Part shown: in pieces, positions 45,791 to 57,277 of the stretch
Layout of the letters: the number at the start of each line of letters is the position of its first letter
Numbering within the stretch: the stretch's first letter is position 1
Notes under the pieces: model-generated
What the model was told of the DNA's origin: nothing
What the model saw: only the letters and a program-made list of their open reading frames with translations
The model's database searches: none
Translations under genes and position numbers: made by a program
DNA from: Girardinichthys multiradiatus
Taxonomy: Eukaryota > Chordata > Actinopteri > Cyprinodontiformes > Goodeidae
Direction of reading: 5' to 3'
Assembly (NCBI RefSeq): GCF_021462225.1
Contig: NC_061817.1
Coordinates: forward strand, 4,214,751 to 4,278,750
DNA length: 64,000 nt

Positions 45791-46019
45791 TACAGGATTA
45801 ATGGATGTTACATCTAGTGCATTTTGAGACTTTGGGTCTTTTCTTCCCCTAGTTACCTTATACAAAAGTTTTGTGAAGAAAAATATCAAGCTTATTTTTC
45901 AAAATGTAATTTATTGAGTTTTAGAGAAAGTATAAACAAACAAGCACACCACAGCAGACACACAAACCTAAAAAGAACATGCAAAGCACTTAAATGTTTT
46001 CTGTTGGTGGGCTTTCCAC

Positions 46020-49000
46020 GCATTCAATTCAATTCAAATTCAATTTAAAAATACTTTATTCATCCCAAAGGGAAATTAAACGTTGTATTTCATATTATGC
46101 AGGTTTCTTCCAAGATCTGTTGTAGATGCTGATGGCTGTGGGCAGGAAGGATCTCCTGTAGCGGTCTGTCTTACAGCAGATCTGAAGAATCCTCTGACTG
46201 AAGACACTCTGTTGTTGTAGGACAGTCTCGTGAAGAGGATGCTCAGGGTTCTCCATAATGTTCTTCATTTTATGAAGAATCCGTCTTTCCACAATGATCT
46301 CCAGAGGTTCCAGAGGAGTCCCCAGAACAGATCAAGCCTTTTTTATCAGCTTGTTGAGCTTTTTTAAGTCCCTGGCTCTGGGTAGAAGAGATCACACTTT
46401 CCACAACAGACTTATAGAAGATATGCAGCATCTTGCTGCAAACACCAAAGGACCTAAGCTTCCTCAAGAAGTACAGTCTGCTCTGTCCCTTCTTGTAGAT
46501 GGCTTCACAGTTGCATCTCCACTCTAGTCTGTTGTCCAGGTGAACATCGAGGTATTTATACTCCTGCACCACCTCCACTTCTTCTCCCATGATAGAAATA
46601 GTTTTTGACTTATTCCTGTTTCTCTTAAAATCTACAATCATCTCCTTTGTTTTAGTCACGTTCAAAATGAGATGATTGTTTCCACACCATACCACAAAGC
46701 AGTCCACCACCTTCCTGTACTCAGCTTCTTGTCCATCTCTGATCCACCCCACGACTGCAGAATCATCCGAGTATTTCTGCAGATGACAGGAGTCTGTCTT
46801 GTACTGGAAGTCTGAGATGTACAGAGTGAAAAGGAATGGTAAGAGTACAGTCCCCTGTGGTGCTCCTGTGCTGCTGACTACCTGGTTAGACTCACAACCC
46901 TTCAGTCTCACAAACTGTGGTCTGTTTGTCAGGTAGTCTTTGATCCAGGAGATTGTTGAGGCCTCCACCTGAGTCTTCTGGAGTTTCTGACAAAGCAAAT
47001 CAGGTTGGATTGTATTAAATGCACTGGAGAAATCAAAGAACATGATCCTCACAGTGCTACTGGCTGTGTCCAGATGACAGTGGGTTTGTTGAAGCAGGTG
47101 TATGATGGCATCTTCAATTCCAACTCCACAGCAATAAGCAAACTGAAGGGGGTCCTGATGGTTTACTGTTTGCTTACTCAGGTGGGCCAACAGGAGCCTC
47201 TCTAGGACCTTCATAATTTGGGATGTCAGGGCAACAGGTCGATAGTCATTGAGGACTGATGGGTGAGTTTTCTTTGGTACCGGAACAAGACAGGAGGTCT
47301 TCCACAACACCGGAACCTTCTTCTGGGCCAGGCTAAGGTTGAAGAGGTGCTGCAGAATCCCACAGAGCTGCTCTGCACAGGCCTTCAGGACTCTAGGACT
47401 GACATGATCTGGACCTGCAGCCTTATTCCTATTCAGTCTCTCCAGTTGTCTCTTCATCTGACTTCTTGAGACACACAGGTGGAAGGGGGAAGCAAAGGAA
47501 GCATCAGCATCTTCTGATATGGTTGAAAGCAAGCATGTAGAAGCAGAAGGGTCTAGGGCTGAGGTGGAAGATAAAAAATGTGAGGTGTTACTGGAGAGCT
47601 GTGGGTCCTGTGGGTCAAAGGAAGATGGAATGTCTGTTTGGCTGTGAGCAGGAGAGGAGGATGCGAAGCTTGTTTCTGAACTGAACCTATTGAAGCATGT
47701 GTTCAGTTCATTGGCTCTGTCCAGACCTCCATCGGTCTGATCATCCTTCTGCTTGAAGCCTGTGATCTTCTTCATCCCTGTCCACATATCTCTGATATTG
47801 TTTTGCTGGAGCTTGCTCTCCAGCTTCTTCTTGTACACCTCCTTGCTGTCTCTTATCTTGACTTTAAGTTGCTTCTGTATAATCCTCAATAATTCTCTGT
47901 CTCCCTCTCTGAAGGCTCTTTTTTTCTTGTTAAGCAGGTCCTTCAGGTCACTGGTGATCCAAGGTTTGTTATTGGGGAAGCATCTCACGGTTCTGGTGGG
48001 GATGATGTTATCCACACAGACGTTTATATAGTCGGTTACACACTCAGTCATGGCATTGATGTCCTCTCCATGTGGCTGGCACAGTGCGTCCCAGTGTGTA
48101 GCCTCAAAGCAACCTTGCAGAGCTTCTTCAGCTTCTTGTGACCATTTTCTCACAGTCCTCTTTATTACAGGTTGCCTCTGAACAAGGGACTTATATTTCG
48201 AGCAGAGAAAAACAAGATTGTGATCTGATTTGACTAGAGGAGGTCTTGCTGTAGAGATTTATGAGTCCTTGACATTTGCATAAAACAAATCCAATGTTTT
48301 GTTTTCTCTGGTAGAGCAGCTGACAAATTGTTGAAACGTTGGAAGTGTAGCAGAGAGTGAAGCATGGTTAAAATCACCAGATATTGCCACAAAAGCATTG
48401 GGGTTTTGTGTCTGTAGCTCAGCAACAACTGAGCTGATGGCATCACATGCAGTGTCAGCAACAGCGGAAGGTGGAATGTAAACTGTTGCCAAAATAACAC
48501 TGGTGAACTCTCTGGGTAAATAATATGGACAAAAACTTACTGCCAACAGTTCAATATTTGGACTGCAGTGATAACACTTCACAGTAACATGTCCTGGATT
48601 ACACCATCTGTTGTTCACAAGTACTGCCAGTCCACCTCCTTTACATTTGCCGCTCCTCTTTAAATCTCTGTCTGCTCGTATGGTTAAAAAGCCCGGCAGA
48701 GAGACGCTGGATATAGTCGGGGATATAATCCTGCAGCCATGTCTCAGTAAAACACATGATACTGCATGCCCGGTACTCTTGCTGGATCCTTTGTAGGGCT
48801 TGGAGTTCATCCAACTTGTTTCCCAACGATCTCACATTGCCCATCAAAATCGACGGAAGAGATGGTTTGAACTTCATCCATCTCTCTCTTCTCTTAGATC
48901 CGGCTCTGCATCCACAGCGTCTCCTTTTCAACTCATCGGGGATTTGGGGTTGTAGCTGAAGTATTATTTGAGCTTTTGAGATATTAATCAGCTGCTCCCG

Positions 49001-49230
49001 GTTGTAAGAAACAACCCCGTTGCCATGGCAATGCATCATAACAAATGTCCAAAAATAGAAAGTATTAAGAAAAATCCTCCAAGCTGCACAGCATCCGACA
49101 CTGGAGTGGACAGTCATCCAAATAAATCAACTGTATCCACCACAAGAGGAATAGTTCCCAAAAAAGAATAAATCAGAATCAAAAGTAACAGAGCTACTCC
49201 AACCTGCTGCCACCTTGAGCGGCGCAATTC
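46020..49230 (-). mobile_element. near full-length L2-like LINE
   Basis: Runs on the minus strand from a 5' leader near 49230 to a 3' end reading TTTCCCTTTGGGATGAATAA then AAAGTATTT and (TTGAATT)n, the usual end of this fish LINE. Both the endonuclease and the reverse transcriptase are present. Confidence 0.9.
46095..49117 (-). pseudogene. LINE endonuclease / reverse transcriptase, three frameshifts
   Basis: Order on the minus strand: endonuclease N-terminus (GNVRSLGNKLDELQALQ, MCFTETWL), endonuclease core (VYIPPSA, SGDFNHASL), linker (NKPWITSDLKDLLNKKKRAF), then a long open polymerase piece of 627 codons at 46270-48153 with [57 protein letters not shown] and the catalytic YSDD where YADD or FADD is usual. 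The frame changes near 48715 (before SSVSLPGF), near 48255 (after ANVKD) and near 46290 (before ERRILHKM). Otherwise nearly intact, so a young dead copy. Confidence 0.92.
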
Positions 49231-49777
49231 TAGAATAAATCTGCCTTTATTTATTAAGATAATATTTAAAGAAATATTATTTAGGAAATAGTAAAATATT
49301 TAAGGAAATATTTTGAAAAAGAACCTTATCTTTCTGGAGAAATGGGTCTTAATGGTGTTTACTTAGTTATCAAGTTTAGCAAAACAATGTTTAGGGATTT
49401 ATTTTACTGGATTGAAAACGAGCAACCTTTTTGGGTAAATTATCATAGCAGATTAGCTGTAAGCACATGTGTTCTTAGCTTTTAGCAGTTAAAGCTTACA
49501 AAAGAAGCTTATAGCTTATCATCACAATCAAACAAACACCTTTAAAATACCATTAATAAAAGGGTGAAAATGCCAAAGCGTGGATGCCTTGTTATGATCA
49601 AACTTCTGTGTTTAAAATCACCCTTCAAGTAAAGTTTGTCTTAACTTTAAAAACACACAAACAGAACACAAAACTGACCACATGCTGAGCAGATAGCCTG
49701 CTAGCACTAAGATAGCTGTGTTTCAAACAAACAAAACCAAGCGTCATAAAACGGAAAAACGTTAAGATTATTTCATC
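49231..49777. other. AT-rich spacer before the provirus
   Basis: No gene or known repeat recognised. Confidence 0.55.
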
Positions 49778-50289
49778 TGTAGAATATAAACTATCTACGT
49801 GTGTAACCTGTGTGCAGATATAGGGGAGTCAAGCTTAGGGAATGAAGAATAGAAAATGCAAGGTCCTAAATTGGTGAACGACAAGGGAGAAAGGCAGAGA
49901 GAGGGCAAGGTCGTAAATAGATGGAGGATGGGGGTGAAGCAGAAAGAGGATGAGTTTGCCAGAAGGAAATAACCAGAAGCACTCCTTATTTGGACCTAAG
50001 GAATGGTTATATTGTTGCTGGGAGACACCCACAGAGAGAATGAGTGTGTATGTGTATAAAGGTATGGTGGCGCAACTCCAAAGGAGACAACACACAGACG
50101 TTTCCAGGTACCCGTGTAAGTGTGGTGTCACCTGTCTGAATTCAGAATGGTTTTAATAAACTTGTGGAAACGTAGAACTGATCTCTGACTGAGGATTGTC
50201 CTGTGGGTTGCCAAATAAAAAGAGTCGATGAGAGGTGAGGAGTAATGTAAGAGTTAACGGACGGCCAGTAAAGTTTTCCTACCTCAACA
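49778..50289 (+). repeat. 5' LTR of the endogenous retrovirus
   Basis: Starts TGTAGAATATAAAC, ends CCTCAACA. Has TATAAA at 50055 and AATAAA at 50155. It lacks 22 bp just before the TATA region that the 3' LTR keeps. Confidence 0.93.
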
Positions 50290-50291
50290 GT

Positions 50292-50309
50292 TGGTGCCGT
50301 GACCCGGAT
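50292..50309 (+). other. primer-binding site, tRNA-His-like
   Basis: TGGTGCCGTGACCCGGAT lies two bases after the LTR. Its complement matches the 3' end of vertebrate tRNA-His including CCA with one mismatch. Confidence 0.8.
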
Positions 50310-51414
50310 TTGGCACTAACTAAAGGATAATTAATTGACTACGAGGCGGACGTCGTTCTACAACACCACAGGGTCGACCCAAAACAAAAGGTAAGGAGAT
50401 CTATATTTATTCTCCTTTTGCCTGCTAATAGTGTAGGTGGTGTTGTGGAATAGATATCTGTTTTCTCTTAAATTTACAGTCTTGATCAGTTTTGGGTAAA
50501 ATATTTGTGGGTTAAAATAATGTATTATGGTAAAGAAATTATATATTGCGTAAAAATATTTGTTGATTGACACAAGATCAATTTTAGCTGAGATACTTGA
50601 ATGTTGAGGCTGTAACATACTTTTCAACGAAGATACTTAAATGGTGACGGTGTTGAAGTAAATAAGTTCCGGATTTGGCAATCCAAACTCAGTCCTGACG
50701 AGGACTGGGGTATTTAGGCTGGGGTTAGTAAGAGCCTCCCTGAGGGACTGAGGATGCCTCAAAGTGGCCAGGAATAGGACCCCAAGACCCTGAATTGGCA
50801 GGTGAGGGAAGACAGTTGAGATACTTAAATGGTGAAACTGTAACAATAAGATTAAATAAAAGGAATTCCAGGGAGTCAACGGAGAGTTGATTCCTAGGTG
50901 TCAAACCAGGTTTGGCCTCACAGCGGTTGGACAAGGAGAGATTGAAAAAGTCCCGCTGAGTGGAAGGGTTAAAGGCCCGCGCAAGCTATATATCCTGTTG
51001 TGTTTTCGTATTTGTCTAACTGAATTTACTATGCATATGAGTGAGAAGAGAATACAAATGAGTGGCTGCGAATGGCTGCACTTGAGTGTGAGTGACTGTA
51101 GAAGCAGTGATTATAATACAAACTGTATTGCCATAGAGTGAAAAAAAAAAGACAAGATTTTCAACATGGCAGGACTATAAGAGTTATCTGAAGGATAAAA
51201 GAAAGTTGGTTGATTAAAGCTGATGAGAAAGGGCGACTTGGTGGAATAAAGTGTAAAGTTGAAGCAAAAGAGCTGAAGTAGGGCCTAAGAGAGACAGAAG
51301 CACAAGAAACGCTTAGACTTCTCAACAGATGACAGAAAAACAGTTTAAAGATTTTGGAAGAACACACACACCACTCGTAGCCAGAGCGGTCCATCCAGAT
51401 TTCAATGTCCGTTA
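50310..51414 (+). other. retroviral leader and gag 5' debris
   Basis: Contains no intact frame. It corresponds to the untranslated leader and start of gag; nothing further can be assigned. Confidence 0.5.
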
Positions 51415-51798
51415 TTGACCTCATCAGTTGGAATGACAAAATACGTCCCTTTTTCATTGGGAGATGTACAGGCATTAGTGGATAAGTTGCCACCTATTGC
51501 AGGATGCGGACGTGTCTGGTTACAGGAATTAGATACATTGACTAAAGGCATGACACTGGCCTTTGGTGACTTTAGAGCAATTTTGGAACGATCTGTGCGT
51601 CCCTCGGTGGCTAGGGAGGTAGAACAGAATGCTGATTGCAGTAAGGACCCTGATGACACACCCCTGACACGTGTAATGACAGCCCTAGGGAAGGCCATAA
51701 GAAATCAGTATCCGCCCCCGTTGCAGTCCCCCAATTCGATTGGGACCCTAATCAGCATCCTAAAGAGCACATTAGTGCTGCAGTGGACACGTGGATGA
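51415..51798 (+). pseudogene. retroviral gag (capsid region), fragment
   Basis: An open stretch of 127 codons with PFSLGDVQALVDKLPPI and a helical run, similar in kind to fish retroviral capsid. It ends in a stop; the rest of gag continues as debris to the zinc knuckle. Confidence 0.6.
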
Positions 51799-52296
51799 GA
51801 CACACAGGAGTTAATCCTAAGGGTGACGGGACAAGAAAGGGACAGCTGTTTAAAAAGCCATATTAAAAGGAGTTCCTGTTGACATGTGTCAAAAAATGAA
51901 AAATAATCCTAATTTGCAGGGAACAGACTTCACAAAGTGGGAAAAACATTTAATTCACCATTTACATACAGCTCAGGAGGCAGATAAAACGAAAAGAGGA
52001 GAAAGAGAACCTACAGAATCAGCTCCTTAAATTACAGCTGCAAGAGGCCAAAGAGAAATTAAGTAAGAGAAAAATTGATAAAACTGAAAATGTATTGTTA
52101 GCTGCAGCTCAACCTGTTCCTCCAGCAGCACACACCCCTATGTCTATGTTACCGCTTGTGACTGATCAGTGCCCTATTTATTTTATAATTACAGGTACAG
52201 TGGAGGGGGATGGCATGTTGGTGGTCAGCTGGTCGTAGTAGATGGTGAGGAGCACCCAGAGGAAGGGGTGGAAGCAGCAGGGCACTGGGAGATGTG

Positions 52297-52353
52297 TGCT
52301 ACAACTGCGGTCAGTCTGGACATTGGACACGCACCTGCCCCACCTGGGGGTAA
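52297..52353 (+). pseudogene. gag nucleocapsid zinc knuckle
   Basis: CYNCGQSGHWTRTC has the retroviral spacing C-x2-C-x4-H-x4-C. A TAA follows four codons after the last Cys, the apparent end of gag. Confidence 0.88.
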
Positions 52354-52378
52354 CAGCAGGGAGTAATGGTCCCTCCTA

Positions 52379-52756
52379 ATGCAGGTATGGCACCTCTACC
52401 ACCCCAGCAGGGCCAGTATCCACAGATGGGTGGACACCCGTCTTACAGCCCATACTGACGCCCCTGAGGAGGACCAAGGCAGCGTGGGCACAGCAGATCC
52501 CATGTTGCCTGCAAAGGTGGGAGAGAACTGTCTGAATTTTTTAGTGGACACTGGAGCTACTTATTCCACCATAACACAGCAACCTCCTAAACCACTGCTC
52601 TCTACCAAGACTGTTTCTGTGATGGGCTTCTCAGGGGCTGCACAAATTTTGCCTGTGACTGTACCACTTCCTGTTCAGATTGGGACTCAGAGAGTAACTT
52701 ACCCTTTTGTGTGTTCACCGAGCACACCTGTTAATTTGCTGGCAGAGACTTATTAG
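52379..52756 (+). pseudogene. retroviral aspartic protease
   Basis: Contains the active-site motif LVDTGATYSTI and a later PFVCSPSTPVNLLA. It is in a different frame from the zinc knuckle. The frame stops at 52756, before the conserved C-terminal helix motif is complete. Confidence 0.85.
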
Positions 52757-53525
52757 TGAAGCTGGGAGTATCAGTGCTGTGTGATACTGATGGGTTAACG
52801 GTAACTTTTCCAGATGGTTCCTCTTTGGCAGGTGGACAAATACTTCAGCATGGACAATAGACAATATTTTTTACAGCCAGTTGAAAAGGAATATGGTGAC
52901 ATCTACTGGGGACTGCTGACTGCACCTTCTTCTCCAAGCAGCATCTTCTCTGTGTATGAGCTGTGGAAACCCTGGATTCAAAGTCTCTGCCCCTACACCT
53001 CTCCGCCTGACTTGCCCCATGTCAATCTGTTCTACGACCGTTGTCACACTGAATAGTACCAGGATTTGTTTAATGAAACAGTAGAAGGTAGGACATGGTT
53101 TATTTCATCCAAATATATTTATGTGGCTGCAACAGTTGATTTAACACCTGACCAAGCAGAATGGTATTTACTGTCAGATGAAGCTGTTTCTCATGGCTCT
53201 CTTTCTTTGCATCCTGAGCATCAAGCTAAGGAATTGGGAGGAGTGGTAAAGCGCTCTCTGGCAGCTGGGGACTTGCAGGACACCTCAGTCACCAACTTAA
53301 GTTTTAAGAGCACAGACACATACTGTATAAATGTACAGCTACTGATGAAGTTCTGTTGCAGCATGAGATGCACATACATCATCCTGGAAGAGAAAAAACA
53401 GATCATCCCAAAGCTGTAGCTCTTTTGCAGAGCCTATCTTATCAGTTATGGGCTGAAGGACCCACAGATGTAGGATTAACCCCCTGCGCCCCAGTTTCTT
53501 TTTAGGTTGCATCTCCCTTGCTTAT
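52757..53525 (+). pseudogene. pol debris with large deletion
   Basis: Two short frames (52814-53056, 53066-53419) carry pieces I cannot place confidently in the polymerase. The palm segment with the YxDD catalytic motif is not found anywhere, so it has been deleted or overwritten. Confidence 0.5.
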
Positions 53526-54029
53526 TTGGGTTCTACAGTATCCGCCCAAAAAATAAGCTCAGGAAGGCATCAGAGACATCTGCATAAACATGAAATCAAG
53601 GTCAGTAAAAATAAACTACAAATAGCAAGGAAGCAAGTTTCCTTCCTGGGCGGAGTTATTACCGCAGGAAACACGAGCATGTCAGGTTCACATAAGCAAC
53701 GTATTTTAACACACCCTAAACCTCTTAGGTTGAAAGACATGCTGTCATTTTTGGGCCTTACAGGCTACAGCAGGAACTATATCCCAGGTAACACCGATCT
53801 CACACAGCCCCTCAGAGACCTAGTCAGAGAACAGGGCATGCAAAATCTCAACAACGTCCTTAATTGGGTACAAGAAGCGGAGGAAGCCTTTATTGTGTTA
53901 AAGCAGCATCTCTCCAACGCGGCAGAACGTCCGCTCCCAGACTACACCACACCATTTTATTTGGATGTTTCTGTAACAAAACTGGCAGTAAGAGGAGTTT
54001 TGTTTCAGAAAAAAGGGGGGGAGAGAAAT
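53526..54029 (+). pseudogene. reverse transcriptase thumb/connection fragment
   Basis: Shows QVSFLGGVITAG, LKDMLSFLGLTGYSRNYIPG and a WVQEAEEAFIVLKQHL helix, the regions that follow the catalytic palm. It is cut off at 54030 by an inserted LTR-like sequence. Confidence 0.88.
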
Positions 54030-54945
54030 TGTTGAGAATTAAAATCATGTAATTTCATGTTATTAGTTTAGTTTGCATGTGAGAACATTAAACTGAGATT
54101 TAACATGAGTGAGCCTTGGGGAGAGATCACAGCAGGGGTCAGGGTGGCACAAGGGTGAAACAGGGGTTAGGTTCTCGGCAGCTGCAAGCCGTAAAAGCTG
54201 GCTGTAGGGACAATAAAGCAATAAATGTCAACTTTTGGCCATGGTATAGATGCCACAAGGAAGCTTGGCTGATTTACAACACCTGATGGAAAAAGGGAAG
54301 GCACAGTCAGTAAGCTTTGAAGTCCACAGTATAAAGATGTACTGAAAACTTGTAATGACAGAGACATCTGGGTAAAGACAGCCATGCTTTGCTGAAAATC
54401 CATCTCTCTCTGTAAGGGCCCTTATATAACTTCTCTCTCCTTTTGTAAATTATCTCTTTTATATGTAATTTTCCGGAGTTTGTATGTTCTCCCCGTGCAT
54501 GCGTGGGTTCTCACCGGGTATTCCGGCTTCCTCCCACAGTCCAAAGACATGCCTGTTAGGTTAATTGGTCACTCTAAATTTCCCTTAGGTGTATGAATGA
54601 GTGTGTGCGTGGTTGTTTGTGTGTTGCCCTGCGATGGACTGGCGACCTGTAAAAGGGTATACCCCGCCTCTCGCCCATAGACTGCTGGAGATAGGCACCA
54701 GCTCCCCCGCGACCCACTATGGAATAAGCGGTAGAAAATGACTGACTGACTGACGACTAACTTTTCCTTCAATATGGTATTTTGTATAATCATTTTGCAT
54801 TAGAAATTATTGGACTTATTATCTTCCAAATTAAACTTGTGTTAATCGTAATTTCTTGCTCTTCATCTGTTCTTTCTCACGACATCCGGACTGGGAGAGG
54901 TTGAGGCCACAAGAATATCAGTGATAGCATTATTTTACCTCAACA
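54030..54945. mobile_element. solo-LTR-like insertion within the provirus
   Basis: Begins TGTTGAGAATT and ends TTTTACCTCAACA, inverted ends as in LTRs. AATT occurs at both junctions, overlapping the outermost bases. The polymerase connection region resumes right after it. Its sequence is unrelated to the provirus LTRs except at the tips, so it came from another element. Confidence 0.65.
54471..54755 (+). mobile_element. LINE 3'-end fragment (Rex3/RTE-like) inside the solo LTR
   Basis: Holds GTATGTTCTCCCCGTGCATG, TTCCTCCCACAGTCCAAAGA, GCCCTGCGATGGACTGGCGA and GGAATAAGCGGTAGAAAATG, followed by (ACTG)n. This is a very common fish repeat that I associate with Rex3/RTE 3' ends. Confidence 0.65.
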
Positions 54946-55831
54946 ATTTACGCTGATGTACATTTCAGTAATGATTGATATGGAAAAACGCCACCCACAA
55001 TACACACAACATGCAGTAGGGTTGGCAAAATGAATTCAAAAAATAGCTCACTTAGTGATGGGACACCCTCTGAATGTTTTAACAACTCACAGTTTAGTGG
55101 CATATGTGAACTCTCAAAGTTTGACCATGACAGCTCTGAGACAACACAGGCTCAGCAAAAATCTTGGAGGCACCAACAGAACCTACACTCACGAGGGAAT
55201 CAACATGGCGGATGGAATAACACAGGAGGAACCACATCAATGTGAAGAGCTGGTTAGCATGACAGAAAAGATAAGACCAGATTTAGAAGCCAGCCCCCTT
55301 GAGGGACCACAGGTGAGACAGCTGTTCACATGTGGTTGTTGTTTTAGGCATGATGCAGAAGGACCTAAGGCAGCATACGCGGTGGTGGAAGTCACAGGGA
55401 CAGATTTTGTCACAGTACAGGCAGAGGAACTGACAGATGCACAATCAGCGCAGAAAGCAGAAGTTTTGGCAGTAATAGCTGCTCTGGAACTAGGAGCAGG
55501 ACAGAAGGTTAATATCTACACAAATTCCACATATGCTACAGGAGCAGTACATGTAGAACTCAAACAGTGGCTGAGGACAGGATTCAGAACTGCAGGACAG
55601 AAACCCATTAAACATGAACAGGAAATGAGAAAGTTGGCTGAAGCTTTGTTTCTCCCTCAAGAAGTAGCCGTCATTAAATGCAGAGGACATGACAGCAGTA
55701 ACAACAGAGTAGCACAAGGTAATCAGGCTGCTGACCAGGTTGCTAAACAGTGTGCAGGATATCAGCTCAAGCACATAATGCTGTGTTCAGAAGCAGGGTG
55801 GGTTCAGGGTGGACACCAGAACCCACCCTGA
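54946..55831 (+). pseudogene. RT connection and RNase H fragment
   Basis: After an in-frame TGA near 55030 the connection region (MGHPLNVLTTHSLVAYVNS) leads to an RNase H. Two of the acidic catalytic positions are altered: the first Asp position reads Cys in TCGCC, and the Asp in the usual YTDS reads Asn in YTNSTYA. The Glu in QKAEVLAVIAAL and the last Asp in NQAADQVAK remain. The degraded domain degrades no RNA now. Confidence 0.87.
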
Positions 55832-56181
55832 AAGAAGTACTGAAATTACAAAAGAGGGCCTCTCCTGAGGAAAAATCAGTTTGGAAGGCCCGAGGGGGTT
55901 CAGAGACCAGGGTCGGAACCACCACCTCACAAGCCGAGTGGGTCCTCCTGAAAGTCATCAAAAGAAAGTGGTCAGAGCCAAGGTGGACCGGTCCATTTCA
56001 GGTCACAGAGAGGACAACCCATGCAGTCAGACTGAAGGGCAAAGGTGATACTTGGTATCATTGGAGCCAGTGTGCAGGAGCGGAACCACCTCAACAATCC
56101 CTCTCTCAGATCCAGGAAGATCTGAGCGAAAACACAGGAAAGGATAATCTCACTTCTCTCACCCAAGAAGGGGCAGAATAA
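55832..56181 (+). pseudogene. integrase C-terminal (GPY/F) fragment
   Basis: WVLLKVIKRKWSEPRWTGPF is the C-terminal integrase module. The zinc-binding and DDE core domains are absent, so about a kilobase is deleted between this and RNase H. Confidence 0.85.
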
Positions 56182-56390
56182 TCCCCGGGTGAGAGAAATT
56201 AGCCCAGGGTTAGTCTGCCCTGAGAGCTAAAGACAGAACAAGAACAGCAGAAGAAGAGTGATTTAGTTTCTTTCTCACTGGGAGTGGTGGATCTTCCCTC
56301 TCACCTCAGAAGACACCATTTGGCAAACATTTTATATTTTATATTACATTTTGATGTTTCTGTATCTTTTTCAGGTTATGATTTAACTTT

Positions 56391-56633
56391 GTGTGGATGA
56401 CAGGCATGTTTGGACACTGGAAGGGTTTGATAATGTCTTTGATGATTTCTGTTGCAGTATTTGTAGCGATAATGGTGACCTCTGGATGTTGTTGTGTACT
56501 ATGCATTCGTTCTCTGATGGTGCGCCTCATCACCTCTGCAATTGAGCAGAGGGATCCAAAGATAACGATGCCACTGTTGCAAATTGACCATAACCAGGAT
56601 GAAGACTCAGAGTGTGAATTCATGGATGCATGA
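56391..56633 (+). pseudogene. envelope transmembrane end, fragment
   Basis: One hydrophobic segment (LIMSLMISVAVFVAIMV), a Cys cluster (GCCCVLC) and a cytoplasmic tail are what remain of env. The surface subunit, cleavage site and fusion peptide are missing. Confidence 0.75.
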
Positions 56634-56755
56634 TAAGATGGATGCATGTTTTCTTAATGATTTTCTTGTTTTACAGGTGGTACAGTAATATTTTTACTTA
56701 TTTCTACTTATTCTTTAAAGGACATTTTAGATTGTGAACTCTTATATGAGAGTTC

Positions 56756-56766
56756 AAAAGGTGGAT
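56756..56766 (+). other. polypurine tract
   Basis: AAAAGGTGGAT directly precedes the 3' LTR. It is a short, impure purine run. Confidence 0.65.
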
Positions 56767-57277
56767 TGTAGAATATAAACTATCTATGTGGACAGGGGAT
56801 TACCAGAGGGGATGAAAGAAGATGGAGGTCATAAATTGGTGAATGACAAGGGAGAAAGGGCAGAGAGAGGGCAACGTCGTAAATAGATGGAGGATGGGGG
56901 TAAAGCAGAAAGAGGATGAGTTTGCCAGAAGGAAATAACCAGAAGCACTCCTTATTTGGACCTAAGGAACGGTTATATTGTTGCTGGGAGACACCCACAG
57001 AGAGAATGAGTGTGTATGTGTACTGCATAGCAGCGAGGGGTATATAAAGGTATGGTGGCGCAACTCCAAAGGAGACAACACACAGACATTTCCAGGTACC
57101 CGTGTAAGTGTGGTGTCTCCTCTCTGAATTCAGATTGGTTTTAATAAACTTGTGGAAACGTACAACTGATCTCTGACTGAGGATTGTCCTTTGGGGTGCC
57201 AAATAAAAAGAGTCAATGAGAGGTGAGGAGTAATGTAAGAGTTAACGGACGGCGAGTAAAGTTTTCCTACCTCGACA
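56767..57277 (+). repeat. 3' LTR of the endogenous retrovirus
   Basis: Starts TGTAGAATATAAAC, ends CCTCGACA; TATATAAAGG at 57041. The first ~80 bases differ more from the 5' LTR than the rest, and 22 bp before the TATA region are absent from the 5' LTR. Confidence 0.93.

Larger units (their letters stand above)
49778..57277 (+). mobile_element. endogenous retrovirus, defective, with paired LTRs
   Basis: Two LTRs of about 511 bp in direct orientation bound a 6.5-kb interior. The interior has a primer-binding site, gag debris, a protease, part of a reverse transcriptase, RNase H, the tail of an integrase, the membrane end of an envelope and a polypurine tract, in the usual order. The flanks CATC and TATC are a possible 4-bp duplication with one mismatch. 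All genes are broken and the polymerase palm and integrase core are missing. The pol and env traits suggest a gamma/epsilon-like fish retrovirus. Confidence 0.93.
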
